Below, one piece after another: positions 1 to 27,640 of a stretch of DNA of 64,000 bases (its first letter is position 1; each line of letters begins with the position of its first letter). The stretch is from Semisulcospira habei (Eukaryota; Mollusca; Gastropoda; Semisulcospiridae). Location: positions 215,367,304 through 215,431,303 of the forward strand of contig BTPG01000001.1 of NCBI GenBank assembly GCA_036245525.1. The letters run 5' to 3'. Made by a program: the position numbers and the translations under genes. The notes under the pieces are model-generated. The model had not been told where the DNA came from and made no database searches. It saw only the letters and a list, made by a program, of their open reading frames with translations.

Positions 1-83
<83 letters not shown>
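1..83. repeat. (AT)n microsatellite
   Basis: Uninterrupted AT dinucleotide run at the window edge; its true length is unknown because the window cuts it. Confidence 0.98.
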
Positions 84-88
<5 letters not shown>

Positions 89-217
89 AAACAAAATAAA
101 AACTAGAATTTCACTGTACAATTTCCGTCTTGCTATAATTTGTGTGAAATCAGATTGACTTTACGTAGCTACATGATATACTAAGTACACCTGTATGCTC
201 TTCTAAAAGCTTCTGTA

Positions 218-345
218 CGTATGCGTGTGCGTGTGCGTGTGAGTGTGCGTGCGTGCGTGCGTGCGCGCTCCAAATATCCTCATGAGGCATAGATGTTCAT
301 GCGCCTTCGGGCGCATGAGGATCTATGACTCGTAAAGATGCGCGC

Positions 346-437
<92 letters not shown>
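218..437. repeat. GT/GC-rich tract, D-type hairpin, (TG)n and (AG)n
   Basis: A degenerate GTGC/GTGT tract (about 218-268) is followed by a hairpin at 288-327 whose arms contain CATAGAT and ATCTATG around a TTCG loop, matching the core of the D-family hairpins seen many times after 47 kb. Then come (TG)n at 349-404 and (AG)n at 404-437. No coding potential beyond low-complexity frames. Confidence 0.9.
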
Positions 438-440
<3 letters not shown>

Positions 441-868
441 ACGTCATGTTTAGAGTATGTCTGCTGCTTGGTGACGGAGTTGCTTCTTTTACGTCACCAC
501 CACTGTCAGACTTTCTCACAGATGTCAAGGGTTTTTACTGTTTTACATTTTTCAGAAAATAATTAATAAATTATTTACTGAAGAAGTTGAAAGTGTAGAA
601 AGATGGCTAATGAACGCATCCAATGTCTTTCTTCACACTATCTATATGCAAAATTTAAAGTAAATATGACAAAAATTACAAACTCTAATCTGGGTCAAGC
701 GACTTTCTATAAACGATCTTTTATGTCCTCACTCTTTTATGTCCTCAATGGGACACCCGATTACAATATGCTCGGAGGCTGTCTTAGCCACCACTAGAAT
801 AAAGTATTTCGCAAAGATTCAAGCTTGTGCGTACAGCAATCTCGGCCATTGGCTTGTTTACATACATG

Positions 869-871
<3 letters not shown>
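438..871. other. Intergenic stretch, nothing recognised
   Basis: AT-leaning sequence with no open frame of coding character, no recognisable repeat and no RNA gene seen. Confidence 0.5.

Positions 872-952
<81 letters not shown>
872..952. repeat. (CA)n microsatellite
   Basis: Long CA run with one interruption near 939. Confidence 0.97.
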
Positions 953-1893
953 TACATACGCACATATGGCGCTTCACGCCAAAAGTAGGTTGAGCAGTTG
1001 AGGTTAGCATAACCAGATATGACGTAATTTTTATCTTGTTACCTCAGGTGTCAGAGGTTAAGGCCTTCCCGCCTTTGACATCATGGACATGCTATTAAAT
1101 TCGCCCCACCACGACTCATCAAAAAAAAATCCCCTTCTATAAATAGAAGGGACCTAAAAACGGGTTGAGTCACGAACTTCCTACATACCTTATGGTACAG
1201 ATCGGCACTAGTAACAGGAAATAATAATATGAAATGTGTAATATACATACAGATGAAAAAGTCTTTGCCGGAAAAAATCAAGTCTGACGCGTCAGAGTGA
1301 AAGTCCGATGTGAAAAACAGAGTGTAATGATCGGTTAATTAACATAAAATAGACCAGCTTCATACAGCTTGGACACACAGGATGAAAACTGTATGCTATT
1401 ATTTACCACTTTGATTGACACCAAACTGCCAAGAATGTAAAACACTGTAGAACGCAGCACTCAAAACGTGTGCTTAACAGACTCAGCAGGACTCAACAGT
1501 AGCAAACAGTTCGAATCTCGTGACGTATCGAGAAGTCACGCCGCGGCACACATATCACGTGATGTTGCCTCATTCCTATGCCGTATATAGAATCCCTGTT
1601 GCATGTGTAATGGTTTGTGCACTGCAAACCAGTATCAGGCAAGACAGTCTCAATATACAGACTGCGGCCAGCAACAGACACGCGTACTTTGAACTTTGTA
1701 TTTCGTACTCGAAAATATTGGCATTGGCTTCTGCCAAATAAGGACACTATTCTTCAGCCACACAGTAATATCGGCTAATCAAATAGAAAGACATATGTTA
1801 AAATTATTCAGATTTATCTTTTGTCTCTCTCATAGACCGTAAGATCTGCAACCATTTCTCAACTGTGCATTTCGTGAGGAGATCTCTGTGACT
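953..1893. other. 5' flank of the Ig-domain gene
   Basis: About 0.9 kb upstream of the first Ig-gene exon. A short stretch near 1083-1100 resembles part of the SINE at 27.4-27.6 kb (shared GGACATGCTATT). Overlapping frames on both strands at 1493-1747 have no recognisable domain. The promoter and 5' UTR of the downstream gene should lie here, but no core promoter motif could be fixed. Confidence 0.4.
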
Positions 1894-17320
<15,427 letters not shown>

Positions 17321-17499
17321 GTATGGATGACACAGATGGATGCATATGGCTTTTATTAGCTTTCACAATGTCGGAGCGAGTTGCATGAGTTACCTTAGTC
17401 CTGTGCAAGCCATATGGCGGGGACCTTGCGTAGTGCTTTGCGCTGGATTTAAGCGCACTCATGTAACCGAGGCCAATTTTGTTTTTACCACTCTCATAA

Positions 17500-18430
17500 A
17501 GCAAAGTCACGTGTGATCAGGAAACTGCCAAAAATAGCCATTTGGTGAACAAATTTATTATTTCTCAAATCCTATTCAGAACTTCAAACCCAAACTTGGT
17601 ACAAAGATGCCTGATGGTAAGACCTTTCAATGCGTACTAATTTGATTGACCCCTCTGAAAGGTCAATGGTCACAAGAGATCAGGAAATATATGTACAATA
17701 GCCATATTCTGACAAAAGATCTTTTTTCTTATATACCATGAACAACGTGAAACCCAAACTTGGTACAGAGATTCTTGTACACCAATTTGGAAGACCCCTT
17801 TGAAAGGTCAAGTGTCACGAGAGGTCGGTAAATGTGTGTAAAAATATGAAATTTGTTTTATTTAATTTTAGTTTTGTCAACATTTTTGCAAACTTTTCAA
17901 TCAAATTTGGCTCAAAGGTAGATAATGATAGACATTCCTATGAAAAAATATTTAGATGACCCGTCACAAAGTTCAAGGATCATGAGATGATCCAAAACAG
18001 GTCCGAAATAGCCATATGTATTTTAACCAAAATATATTTTTTTCTTAATACTATTTTCGACTTATAACTCAAACTTGGTATAGAGAAATAGCCAAAGTTT
18101 AATTAGAATTGTAGTTTTTATCACAGCTTTTGTAAACTGTTCAATATATTTGGCTTAAAGATATTTGATGATAACACCCTTCTATGCATACTAATTTATT
18201 CGACCCTTCACAAAGGTCAGGGATCACGGAGGGTTGACAGATTTGTGATAAATGCATACATTTTGAGAAACCTCGGATTTTACTGGTACAAAAGCCGACC
18301 CCTTTACTTAGTTTGAGACACTTGACAAATTGCTGAATTCAGTGGCCTGTTCGAAGATCAAAGTCACAAAGGTCACACTTATCATGTGGATTGGTCACAC
18401 ACGTGAGCCACCAGAGCTTTGCCTTTCTTC
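17500..18430 (+). repeat. Dispersed repeat with AGGTCA-type motifs (copy 1)
   Basis: Imperfect internal repetition at roughly 150-170 bp of a module containing CCAAACTTGGTAC, ACTAATTTG and AAAGGTCA followed by GTCAC. It ends near CACGTGAGCCACCAGAGC, like the better delimited copy at 20198-21010. The left end is not clear. Confidence 0.65.
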
Positions 18431-18458
18431 TTTGATACTGGGGAAAGTGTTAGGATTT

Positions 18459-18477
18459 GGGGGGTGGGGGGGGGGGG
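18459..18477. repeat. poly(G) tract
   Basis: G-rich homopolymer with one T interruption. Confidence 0.85.
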
Positions 18478-18588
18478 TTATCTTCTGATACTCGGGCCTG
18501 CAGGAGCGATACGCCGCCACGATATAAACAAACAATCGCATCATTACATGTCTACTAATTTCGGTGACCACATGTAAAGGTCAAAAGG

Positions 18589-18775
18589 TCACCCTTGTAG
18601 CGCTAAGGTCCCATTTCTCACATTGTTGTGGTGTTGCATGACGACTATGTACCGGTTGCAGGAGATTGATTGAGGATGATAATTCAAGGGTAGTGCCAGA
18701 TTAGCTTGGCACTACCTTTGAATTATCATGGTCAATCCATCTCCTGCTTTGGGGACTCGTGGCTAAAGGGGTTAA
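18589..18775 (+). mobile_element. Hairpin MITE family A (short apex)
   Basis: Right end TAAAGGGGTTAA at TTAA 18772-18775; the left end is degraded (CCTTGTAGCGCTAAGGTCCC). Hairpin arms are AATTCAAGGGTAGTGCC and its complement, with a short tip (TTAGCTTGGC), so the GGCGCC apex has been lost. Confidence 0.8.
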
Positions 18776-19021
18776 TAGAAGCCAAATAATGTTGGAAAAT
18801 GTACGTTTTGCATGTACTGCCATGCCTACATATGGCTTTTATTGTTGTTCCTATTTACAACTGGCAACAACTTTGAAATGGCGCTCGTCGAAGCGCGTTC
18901 CGAAGCAATCACATGGGGTTTTGGGTGTGCGGGCCCGAAATTCTGGCAAAGAAGTCACAAGATGAAAATGACGTCACGTCTAGCTAAGCAAACCTTGCTA
19001 GAGAACGTACTTTTGACGCCA

Positions 19022-19029
19022 AGCGCCGC

Positions 19030-19120
<91 letters not shown>

Positions 19121-19162
19121 TGTGTTTGTGTGTGAGTGAGAGAGATGATGATGATGATGATG
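19022..19162. repeat. (CG)n-(GT)n-(TGA)n compound repeat
   Basis: CG alternation, then a GT run of about 80 bp, then GATGATGA. The last part is the reverse complement of the CR1-like LINE tail. Confidence 0.93.
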
Positions 19163-19260
19163 AAACTTTATTTATCAACGGTAAACATTTTGACAGAATA
19201 TTTCGTCATTTTACAAACTTGCCGTTGCTACTCGCTACGAAAAATGAAGATAAACAAAGG
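19147..19260 (-). mobile_element. CR1-like LINE 3' end fragment
   Basis: ATGATGATGAAACTTTATTTATCAACGG then ACAAACTTGCCGTTGC is the reverse complement of the LINE 3' terminus at 10.15-10.23 and 16.43-16.52 kb. Confidence 0.6.
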
Positions 19261-19367
19261 AGAAAAAGCATGCAAATACAACAAGACAACACTATCACTA
19301 CATATCTTACATATATACACCATGAAATTTAACTAATCATAAGCCTGAATAACATTTATAACAAAAA

Positions 19368-19560
<193 letters not shown>

Positions 19561-19591
19561 ACTACAAAACAAAATAACGTACATAAAATCA

Positions 19592-19600
<9 letters not shown>

Positions 19601-19649
<49 letters not shown>

Positions 19650-19773
19650 CACACACACACACACACACACACACTAACACACACACACGCGCCGGTGTGC
19701 AATTGCAGCGTGCACAGGTTTGTGCCAGATTAGCTTGTAGCCTACAGGCGCCAAGCCAAGCCTGCACAACCCT

Positions 19774-19817
<44 letters not shown>

Positions 19818-19820
19818 ACA

Positions 19821-19860
<40 letters not shown>
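19601..19860. repeat. Two (CA)n runs around a hairpin-MITE core remnant
   Basis: CA runs at 19601-19688 and 19774-19860. Between them GTGCCAGATTAGCTTG and CAGGCGCCAAGC are the core of the A/C-family hairpins without their ends. Confidence 0.85.
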
Positions 19861-19861
<1 letters not shown>

Positions 19862-19933
19862 CAGTATATCATGTACACATACATTCTATAACTTAAAACT
19901 ATACTACAGCAAATATAAAAAAGTATAAAGGAT

Positions 19934-19937
<4 letters not shown>

Positions 19938-20021
<84 letters not shown>
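19938..20021. repeat. (GA)n microsatellite
   Basis: Perfect GA run of about 84 bp. Confidence 0.97.
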
Positions 20022-20024
<3 letters not shown>

Positions 20025-20197
20025 GCGTTTGAGCACAAGTTTGAAATTTTATGATATTGTCCCTAAAAGAATAAACTCGAGCCAGGTTGTTTATTTTTTG
20101 TTTGTTTGGGTTTTTTTTTTATTAAGATGAACATTGGCAAGCAAATGGCTTTTTCACAAAACTGGTCAATCCACACTTCAGTCCGTAATCTTTCTTC

Positions 20198-21010
20198 TTT
20201 TTGGCTCACGTGCGAAGCAAAAGTTATTCCATGTTCTGGGTGAGTGGTCGTTGGTCCGTCGTCCGTGGTAAACTTTAACGTTGGCATTTTCTTGGAGACT
20301 ATTCCAGCCACAGTCTACAAACTTGGCACAGTGATAATTTGTGGCAAGACCTTTCTAAACATACCAATTTCAGTTACTTTTCACAAAGGTCAAGGTCGTA
20401 GGGGATCAGGAAATAGGTGAAAAATAACTATATTTTGACAACATTAATGTTTTCTCAAATATTTTTCACAACTTCAAACCCAAACTTGGTACAAAGGTAC
20501 CTATACCTGATGGTAAGATCTTTCTATGCATACTAATTTGGTTGACCCCTCGGAGAGGTCAAGGGTCACAAACGATCAGAAAATACGTCCAAATAAGCAT
20601 AATTTGACAAAAGATTTTTTTCTCGAATACTAATTTTTGCGGTACTGAGATGCCTGATGGTAAGATCTATGTATTCATTCTAATTTGGATGACCTTTCGG
20701 AAAGGTCAAGGGTCACAAGAGGTCAGCAAATGTGTGTAAAATGCCACTTTTGATAGTATTGTAGTCATTATCAACATGTTTACAAACTTTTAAAGCAAAT
20801 TTTGGCACAAAGGTAGCTGATGATACGACCTTCCTATGCATACTAGTTTAGTTGACTCATCGCAAAGGTCAAGGGACACGGGGCTGACAGATGTGTGGAA
20901 AATGTTTAAATTTTGAGAAAACGTGGATTTTGCTGGTGCAGAAGCCAGGGTTTTACTTATTGTCACAATTTTCACACAGATATAAATTGGTCATAAACGT
21001 GAGCCATAAG
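20198..21010 (+). mobile_element. Non-autonomous element with GGCTCACGTG-type inverted ends and repeated AGGTCA motifs
   Basis: Begins TTTGGCTCACGTG and ends AACGTGAGCCATAAGAG, giving short terminal inverted repeats. Inside, a module recurs about every 145-170 bp with AAAGGTCAAGGGTCACAAG or close variants (near 20386, 20557, 20701 and 20865). No coding frame. The region at 17.5-18.4 kb is a diverged copy. Confidence 0.65.
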
Positions 21011-21059
21011 AGATTTGCCTTAGTTTCTTGTTACTAGATATTTTGCATATCGCTAGATT

Positions 21060-21360
21060 AAAGGAAGATGATGATGAGGGTTTACCCATCCACTGGACGG
21101 CTTTATCACGGAGATCAAAGAACATCAGTGTAAGGACCTCCTCATTCAGCCGTCGCAGCTCTCTCCTTAGAGTAATCCAGACCAAAAAGGTGACTGCCAA
21201 GCGTGTGAAATGCAAAGAAGTACCCAACGGAGAAAGAAACACGCTTAGAAAAAACGGTACAACACAATTTATTAATATTTCGGGTAAATACTGTAACGCA
21301 CGCAGACTTGCCCACAGTCGTACGCACAGACTCTCACGCAACAGACGCATACACCGCCAC
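21060..21360 (-). mobile_element. Penelope-like terminal sequence (inferred)
   Basis: Contains TAATCCAGACCAAAAAGGTG, then AAGAAGTACCCAACGGAG, then ATTAATATTTCGGGTAAAT, matching the reverse complement of the right end of the 35.4-37.0 kb foldback element. On the minus strand the GGTATTTACCCGAAA-like part resembles the stem II and GAAA segment of hammerhead-type Penelope ends, though the stem is damaged here. Confidence 0.45.
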
Positions 21361-22766
21361 TGACTCAGACGGGCGCATTCAACACACGGGCTCCCTTTCT
21401 AAAGTAACCTTTATACACTATAAATGAAAAAAGAATGACTTAAATAACTATTAACTATATACAATGCTCTCCTATCACACACTCAAATCACAGTATCTTT
21501 GCCAGGCTAGGTTTTAGTCTCTCAATGTCTCCAACCTGTTTGATGTTGTTGCCTGGTTACGTTGGTCCTTCTCACGTCTAGGCGTGAAAGTCCTTCGTCG
21601 TACGCTTATTGCCGTCCTGTCTCTTCGGGCACGGACGTCCTCGTTCTCGTACGGTACTCAGTTCTCACTTTGACTTGGGTGTCTTGGTCCCAGTCAGAAT
21701 CACTCTCAGAAGAGCTGGAGGGATGACCTCACGTAGGTCCCACCTGCGACTCGACGTCTCGGCGTCCGTCTTCCACTCTCGTTACAAGAACTCTAAAATA
21801 GACAACAAAAGTCCCAACGTAACACTTGCTAAACACACAACATATTGGATCAATGAGAAACGTCACGTAACCTGGCTGATACAAATAACCCACACGTTCA
21901 TTCACACACACACACGTGCTTCATAAACTATTTTCGTATCACCCCATCTCTGTCACTATCTTGAAACAGACTATAGCCTAACCCTCTTGCTATACATTAC
22001 TCTATACCCTGGAAAAGACTATGCTTACCCAACCACGTACTATCTTCATAGCGGCTTAGACATACCCACTTCATATTCATTTAGTCATCTAACTCGGTAA
22101 ACAACTGTATACAGAAACACCGGTTACTTCACCGAATTCTAAACATACTATACTAAACCAAACCGGAACACCGCTATACAACCACATTAATCTTACCACG
22201 CATACTGTCTTTAACTAAACAACTATCAATACTACGTTTATAGAAACATACCTGAAATCTAGGCTTCAGAGTCTTGGAATGCGGGCTAGGTAACTCAACA
22301 ACCGTTCCATACGACAAAACATCCCGCACTAACCAAACTAGACCTCTGACAGACACAGCTTCCGCCTAGAACTCACTAAACAGAACTCACTAAAAAATCC
22401 CGTGCTAACCATGTCTTACATATTCCACATGGGCAGCAGGCCCCACGGACTTTCGGCACAAACAAACCGTTAACAAAAACCGTACCGTACTAATCCTATT
22501 GTGCGAGCACTATGCACAAGCATAGAGCTTCATCACAATTCCCCCTTCCTCGGGAAAAAAAGAAACGACCGAGTTTCTTTTTAAGACTACTCGACGTAAT
22601 ATTCCGAAAACAGGAAAGGACTAACTTTTACTACCTAGAATATAAGAAAAAAAAACAGCCTTACGCCTCAACGCACAACTTAAGATCGCACAGCGACAGC
22701 AAAACAGAACTAACGCGCTAAACCTCCAGAAAAGAAATCGATCCAACGACTGCCCACACACACACT
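21361..22766. other. Unrecognised region
   Basis: Frames up to about 105 codons on the + strand (21609-21926) have no recognisable domain. It lies downstream, on the minus strand, of the Gypsy-type protease fragment, so it may be remnants of the same retrotransposon's interior or LTR. That is only an inference from position. Confidence 0.3.
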
Positions 22767-22860
22767 CGCGAGACCCCCGTCTCTGACCTACCGACAATCG
22801 CGAGCCCCAGTCTCCGACTTGCCTACAATCGCGAGACCCTAGTCTCCGATCTACCTAAAT
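22767..22860. repeat. Three-copy minisatellite, about 31 bp
   Basis: Three imperfect copies, each starting CGCGAGACCC/CGCGAGCCCC and containing GTCTC(C/T)GA. Confidence 0.8.
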
Positions 22861-23460
22861 ATTGGGTGCTGAGCCGCATTTCTGTCCGCAACAGAAGTAT
22901 GCCGTCTCAGACCAACCCGACTATTGGGCCACACCCGCTGACCGACTCCTTGTTTCTGGACGGAAATAACACGTTCCCTCTGGCCACGAGCACGCTTGCT
23001 CGGAGCTCTCGTCGCGACTGATGGGACTGCACCGCGAGGAACGTGAGCTCGCGTAATCGCTCCGACTCTAGCGATGACTGGCTGCACACCCTTCATGTTC
23101 CCCAGAACTAAATCAACTACTGGCTCGTCGATGACACACGAAACCAGACTACCTGTAAAAAACTCTGTGTCAATCTCTATCTTAGCTAACGGAAAAACTT
23201 CTATCTTTCCTCCAAACGAAACTACTTTTTGTGACTCGCCTGTGAAGTGATCTGGTCTAACAAGGCTACGCCTGACCCCCGCGGTCGTTGTACCGGAGTC
23301 ACGGAGAACAGAAACAAGACATCCATTAACAACACCGTCTACCAGCGGTAGGCAACCACCTCCGTCATCTGAACACACTGCGCCCAGCTGTGGTTCCTCC
23401 CCGACTGGGACCGCAAAACTGGCTACGTGAGTGGGCTGCACCGCCCCATCCACCATCCAG
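22851..23460 (-). pseudogene. Gypsy-type retrotransposon aspartic protease fragment
   Basis: The minus-strand frame carries VLRDSGTTTAGVRRSLV, with the retropepsin catalytic D-S-G, followed by a beta-rich segment containing VFPLAKIEIDT and DLVLGNMKGV. This is the layout of Ty3/Gypsy proteases. Gag upstream and RT downstream are absent, and the frame runs into a 56-bp minisatellite and an LTR fragment, so this is a rearranged remnant. Element-level function is not expected. Confidence 0.72.
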
Positions 23461-24122
23461 AGCCCATGTGTTCTGAGAGTATTTGAAAAGACTGAAGGTG
23501 AGGGTACACACACCAGAGCCCATGTATTCTGAGAGTATTTGAAAAGACTGAATGTTACGTGGTAGAGTTGTGGTCGTAGTATGATAAACACACCAAACGC
23601 ACGCACGTAAGGTTCTTTTAAATAAACTTCATTCAGTTGCAACCCGTGACACGTGGCTTAAGGATGTAGACAATACTGGAGTAACAGTTCCAACAATATT
23701 TTAATTCAGCGGTGCGAACTCCACACAATACATTTCCAAATGCACCAACACTGATACAATGTCCACACTGCCGACACTGTGACAAAGTTTATCACACAAC
23801 GTACACCACACTGTTACACTGTATCTCACACAATGTACACCCGTGACGGGCCACGTACCTACGATAACTGTGTGTCTCTACAACTGACAATGCAAGACAA
23901 TGTACATCCGCGCTTCCCAGCACAAAGTTTTTATAGTATGAAAACTTTCTAGAATATCCCATGAATAAACGCACCGCAACCATAGTTTTTGTAAGACTGA
24001 AGGTGAGTTTACACACAACAGAGCCCATGTATTCTGAGAGTATTTGAAAAGACTGAAGGTGAGGGTACACACACCAGAGCCCATGTATTCTGAGAGTATT
24101 TGAAAAGACTGAAGATGAGGGT
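23450..24122. repeat. 56-bp minisatellite copies flanking an LTR fragment
   Basis: Units containing CCAGAGCCCATGTATTCTGA and GTATTTGAAAAGACTGAA occur twice at about 23450-23549 and twice or more at about 24000-24122. Confidence 0.85.
23550..23990 (-). mobile_element. Truncated LTR, same family as the solo LTR
   Basis: Starts TGTTACGTGGTAGAG and follows the solo LTR at 15160 through AAACACACCA, GACACGTGGCTTAAGGATG and GAGTAACAGTTCCAACAAT. It diverges and stops before the CGTAACA end. It adjoins the protease fragment. Confidence 0.8.
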
Positions 24123-24273
24123 CCTGATGATCTACATTTCTGCGGCACAAGCGCATGAAGGTATCTCAGATACGGGACGAGCTCGTGCGGATCTGAAGCA
24201 CAAACTGGGCTTATGAGGATCTCTCAATGTGCACAAACATGATAGTCTAATACACGTATTCTGAGTAAGTGCC

Positions 24274-24781
24274 ATAGGGGCCTGACGATGGTGCTTTGAC
24301 TAAATGCAAAATCCGCTGAGCCACCGCGTGCGAGCTACCGCATCTAGCTCAATACAGTAATCTCAACTGAGCAATTCAGTAATCTCAACTGAGCAATTCA
24401 GTAATCTCAACTGAGCGATTCAGCAATCTCAACTGAGCAATTCAGTAATCTCAACTGAGCAATTCAGTAATCTCAACTGAGCGATTCAGTAATCTCAACT
24501 GAGCGATTCAGCAATCTCAACTGGGCAGCGATTCAGCAATCTCAACTGAGCGATTCAGCAATCTCAACTGAGCGATTCAGTAATCTCAAATGAGCAATTC
24601 AGCAATCGCAACTGAGCGATTCAGCAATCTCAACTGAGCGATTCAGCAATCTCAACTGAGCGATTCAGCAATCTCAACTGAGCGATTCAGCAATCTCAAC
24701 TGAGCTAGATGTGGCAGCGCGCGTGCGGTGGCGCAGCGGATGTATGCCCGTTTAGTCAAAGCACCATCGTCAGGCCCCTAT
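24274..24781. mobile_element. Foldback element with internal 22-bp satellite
   Basis: Terminal inverted repeats of about 79 bp (24274-24352 and 24703-24781) start ATAGGGGCCTGACGATGG and end at ATCTAGCTCA. The interior (24355-24705) is about 16 copies of a 22-bp unit (CAGTAATCTCAACTGAGCAAT and variants with G for A). No coding content. The arms include a TGGCGCAGCGG-like block resembling a pol III A box, but no B box is seen. Confidence 0.85.
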
Positions 24782-24850
24782 CGTAAAGTACATAATCTGG
24801 GAGTTGCCGCTATCTCATCACAGCAGATCTGGTCATCTCAAGCAAGACCA

Positions 24851-24852
<2 letters not shown>

Positions 24853-24881
<29 letters not shown>
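24853..24881. repeat. poly(A) tract
   Basis: Twenty-nine consecutive A residues about 70 bp after the foldback element. Confidence 0.95.
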
Positions 24882-24884
<3 letters not shown>

Positions 24885-25224
24885 GGGTCTCCGGCTATAT
24901 GGCCTTACTAGGGAAGTAATATTATGACCATGGCCGTCTGCGAGTGTGATTGAGTGGCTGCAAATTGCAGCATAGGTGAATTTCCTGTACATACACTGAA
25001 AATTATTTAGAACAATACACTGAAATTTAACTGCTTTATTGATTTATCCCAATACAAGCAGCAGTGATAATATGGCCAACCCAGAAACGTGTACACCACT
25101 TTGATTATAATCATTCATTCATTCATTTATTCAGCCACACTAATCTTCAGTCTTGGCACAGTGAGGGGATCATGTACAAAATCACGCTTCTACAGTTCCA
25201 TGCGTGCTCTTTCCAGCTGTTACG

Positions 25225-25442
25225 TTAACTTCTTCTATCCCAAGACCGACTGAAATCCCCAAATGTTGCCGTTGTCCTCTGAAGACTGCATTGCAGTGCA
25301 TGACACAGATCGATATGATAGTTCAAGGGTGATGTCAGAATAGCTTGACGCCCATAGGCGCCAAGCTATTCTGGCATCACCCTTGAACAGTCATGGTGGA
25401 TCCTAAATCTTGCTGTGGTGTGTCTGGGGGAGAAGGGGTTAA
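25225..25442 (+). mobile_element. Hairpin MITE family B
   Basis: TTAA at both ends. The interior carries AATCCCCAAATGTTGCCGTTG, TGAAGACTGCATTGCAG and hairpin arms ATGATAGTTCAAGGGTGATG with the CGCCCATAGGCG apex. Same layout as the copy inside the LINE at 13.5 kb. Confidence 0.9.
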
Positions 25443-26572
25443 AAAATACAACAACATCCTGATGCCAGGTGGTCAGTCTCTGCTGAACCCCGACCACGCC
25501 CGCACTGAAAGGAACAGTCGGAGAAGATTTTCGTTCGGCACCAAAGACTTTATTCTCACTAGCCCTTGTGACTGCAGCGGCTTATGTGAAGCTATGTTTT
25601 TTAGACCAGATATTGAGCCGGTGTGGACAGCTGTTTCGGTCTTGGCGACCTCTTCAGCACACTATCGGCAATACTGGAGGAAGAGAAGGAACTTCTGCTT
25701 ACCTGCAAAGAAGACCCCATTTTACCGTGGTTTCTGCAGGGGCCACTTGCTTAGCGAAACTGCTGTCCACATTTGGGGGGGGGGGGGGGGGGGGGGGGGG
25801 GGCTAGATTTAAATTTCCATGCACCAAGGGGCTGGAACAGTGGGATATGTGATACGCCCCGGGGCTTCAATACGCATTGCTTCCAGTCACTTAGAGCACC
25901 CCCCCTCCCCCCCGCCCCTCTTTCCTATCTTTGTTGTTGTTATTTTGTGCTTGGAGCAAAGTAGATCTATGATCATTGTCTATCATGCACAATTCTCTCC
26001 CTTGACAGTGCCTTTTCCTACTCACTTGGTAGTTTCTTCTAAATAACAAGCACTGCCAGTCAACCCTTTCGGTCTTGTCTATATATTGACCAGGCCCATA
26101 GCACGACCTACTCTACTATGGCTGGCAACATCAGCTAGGTGAAGCTACACAGATTCTAATGCGTCTGTGCAAGTTGGTGTTCAACCGCTCTCGTGAATTA
26201 CATTTTTAACTCTTCCTCCCGGCCCGCACCAGACGGTAGGTTTTGCTAACGTGTCATATTGTCATGTGTCATCGGAAGGGGGGGGGGGGGGGGGGTCCGC
26301 CCGCCCTCCACCTCTATCTAAAATTGGTTTAAAATGTTATAACAAAGTCCCTTCGAACAACTGACCTCCCCCCCCCCTCCCCCCGTTGTCGTTTGATTTT
26401 TCGGCCGCTTGAAGGTCTAGCACCGTTTGTGTCAGGTGAGGTTGAAGGTCCGCCAAAGATGAGCTGGACTCACCCCCCTCCCAGTCCCCCCTTCCCCCGC
26501 CCTCTCTAGGTAACGGATGCGCCCCTGCATTCACTGTAATACAAGACACAGTATTTGACATACAGTATCCTT
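25443..26572. other. Intergenic region with poly(G) tracts
   Basis: Contains runs of 28 G (25775-25802) and 18 G (26278-26295) and C-rich stretches near 26365-26385. Frames here are shadows of the homopolymers, and no gene was recognised. Confidence 0.6.
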
Positions 26573-27463
26573 AAAAAAAAAAAAAAAAAAAAAAAAAAAT
26601 ACGACAGTGACCATGACTTCAGCTACAGTATGTTCCAGTTGTTCTAGTAGATGACAATACCGTCAGCTGACCTGACAAAAACTGCTATTAGAAATTCATG
26701 GTCAGTCCGGCGCCGCGATGGCCGTGGTTCTTTTTTTTTTTTTTTTTTTTTTTTCCCCTGAAAGCCACAGCGGCAGGACAGCTCCATCATCTGACTAAAC
26801 AGAATACCGTCACAGACGAGACACTGCCAGAATACTGGTGCCGAGTGCTAACCATCGACTCAGTTTTACCCTCGGGCAACAGGACCACGGCCTGGCTCAG
26901 TAGTCGTAACGCTAAAGACACGTATACCTCAATGCGCAAAAGGCGGCCGGCATCGGGGGCCCGCGACCACAGCCGATGTCAGGTCGGCCCGCGCACGGAC
27001 CAACATCGGCCCGATGGCCTTTTGCGCAGTCAACTGAATGCGGGCCGTGCGCGGGCCAACTGACCGGCGGGCCGCGTTGGCCGATGGCGGTCCGCTTCTG
27101 AGATTGAGTATCCGGCATCAATGACAACTGAATGATTCCGAGCCGAGGCTACGGGACGGTAAGGCTGTGGCAGGCTGTCAGAGTAATACGGCAACAATAT
27201 CTTATTTCAGCAGGTTTCAATTTTAAAATCAGCATCAATTATTGTGATCTTCCCGTTTGGCTAGTTTTGTCTCAAAAGTGTGACCCGGGCGTCCCGGCCA
27301 CGGTTCAGTCACGGTGGTTGGTTCGGGTCAGTTTCACAGCACCGAGGTGATCACGCCGACGCCCTGACGGGCGGGTTATGGGGGACAGGGAAATCTATTG
27401 CCTATGAAGTACAACCTGAACACTGATCAACAGGCGCACCGGCTCCAACTGTGCCACTTTGAT
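26573..27463. other. Intergenic: poly(A), poly(T) and GC-rich palindromic block
   Basis: Poly(A) at 26573-26599 and poly(T) at 26731-26754. A GC-rich block at 26933-27028 is bounded by TGCGCAAAAGGC and GGCCTTTTGCGCA in inverted orientation. A related small palindromic element is at 2351-2431 (ends TATCCCA/TGGGATA, containing CCCGATGGCATTTTGCGCA). Confidence 0.6.
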
Positions 27464-27640
27464 TTACCAGGACCTTTCCGTACGGACATGCTATTGAACA
27501 AATCCGTTCACTCGCGGCTTTCCCCCTGGATTGTGAGTCCAGCTACCGGGGCCGGGAGTTGACGGGATTCGAACCCACGACCCGGCGATTCCCTTCGCTC
27601 TCCTGCTCCGACGTTTAACCGCCTGAGCTATTTCGGACTC
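27464..27640 (-). mobile_element. tRNA-derived SINE (head region)
   Basis: On the minus strand the A box TAGCTCAGGCGGTTA (27616-27630) and B box GGTTCGAATCCC (27564-27575) are about 55 nt apart, as in pol III type 2 promoters. The intervening sequence does not form a good tRNA cloverleaf, and non-tRNA sequence follows, so this is a SINE rather than a tRNA gene. It lies about 240 bp upstream of the CSTF1 start codon. Confidence 0.75.

Noticed and set aside
24355..24705. CRISPR-like array
   Set aside because: Units are contiguous with no unique spacers, the genome is eukaryotic, and the array is enclosed in inverted repeats of a foldback element.
27564..27630. tRNA gene on the minus strand
   Set aside because: A and B boxes are present but the intervening sequence does not give a good cloverleaf and unrelated sequence follows; a SINE head is the better reading.
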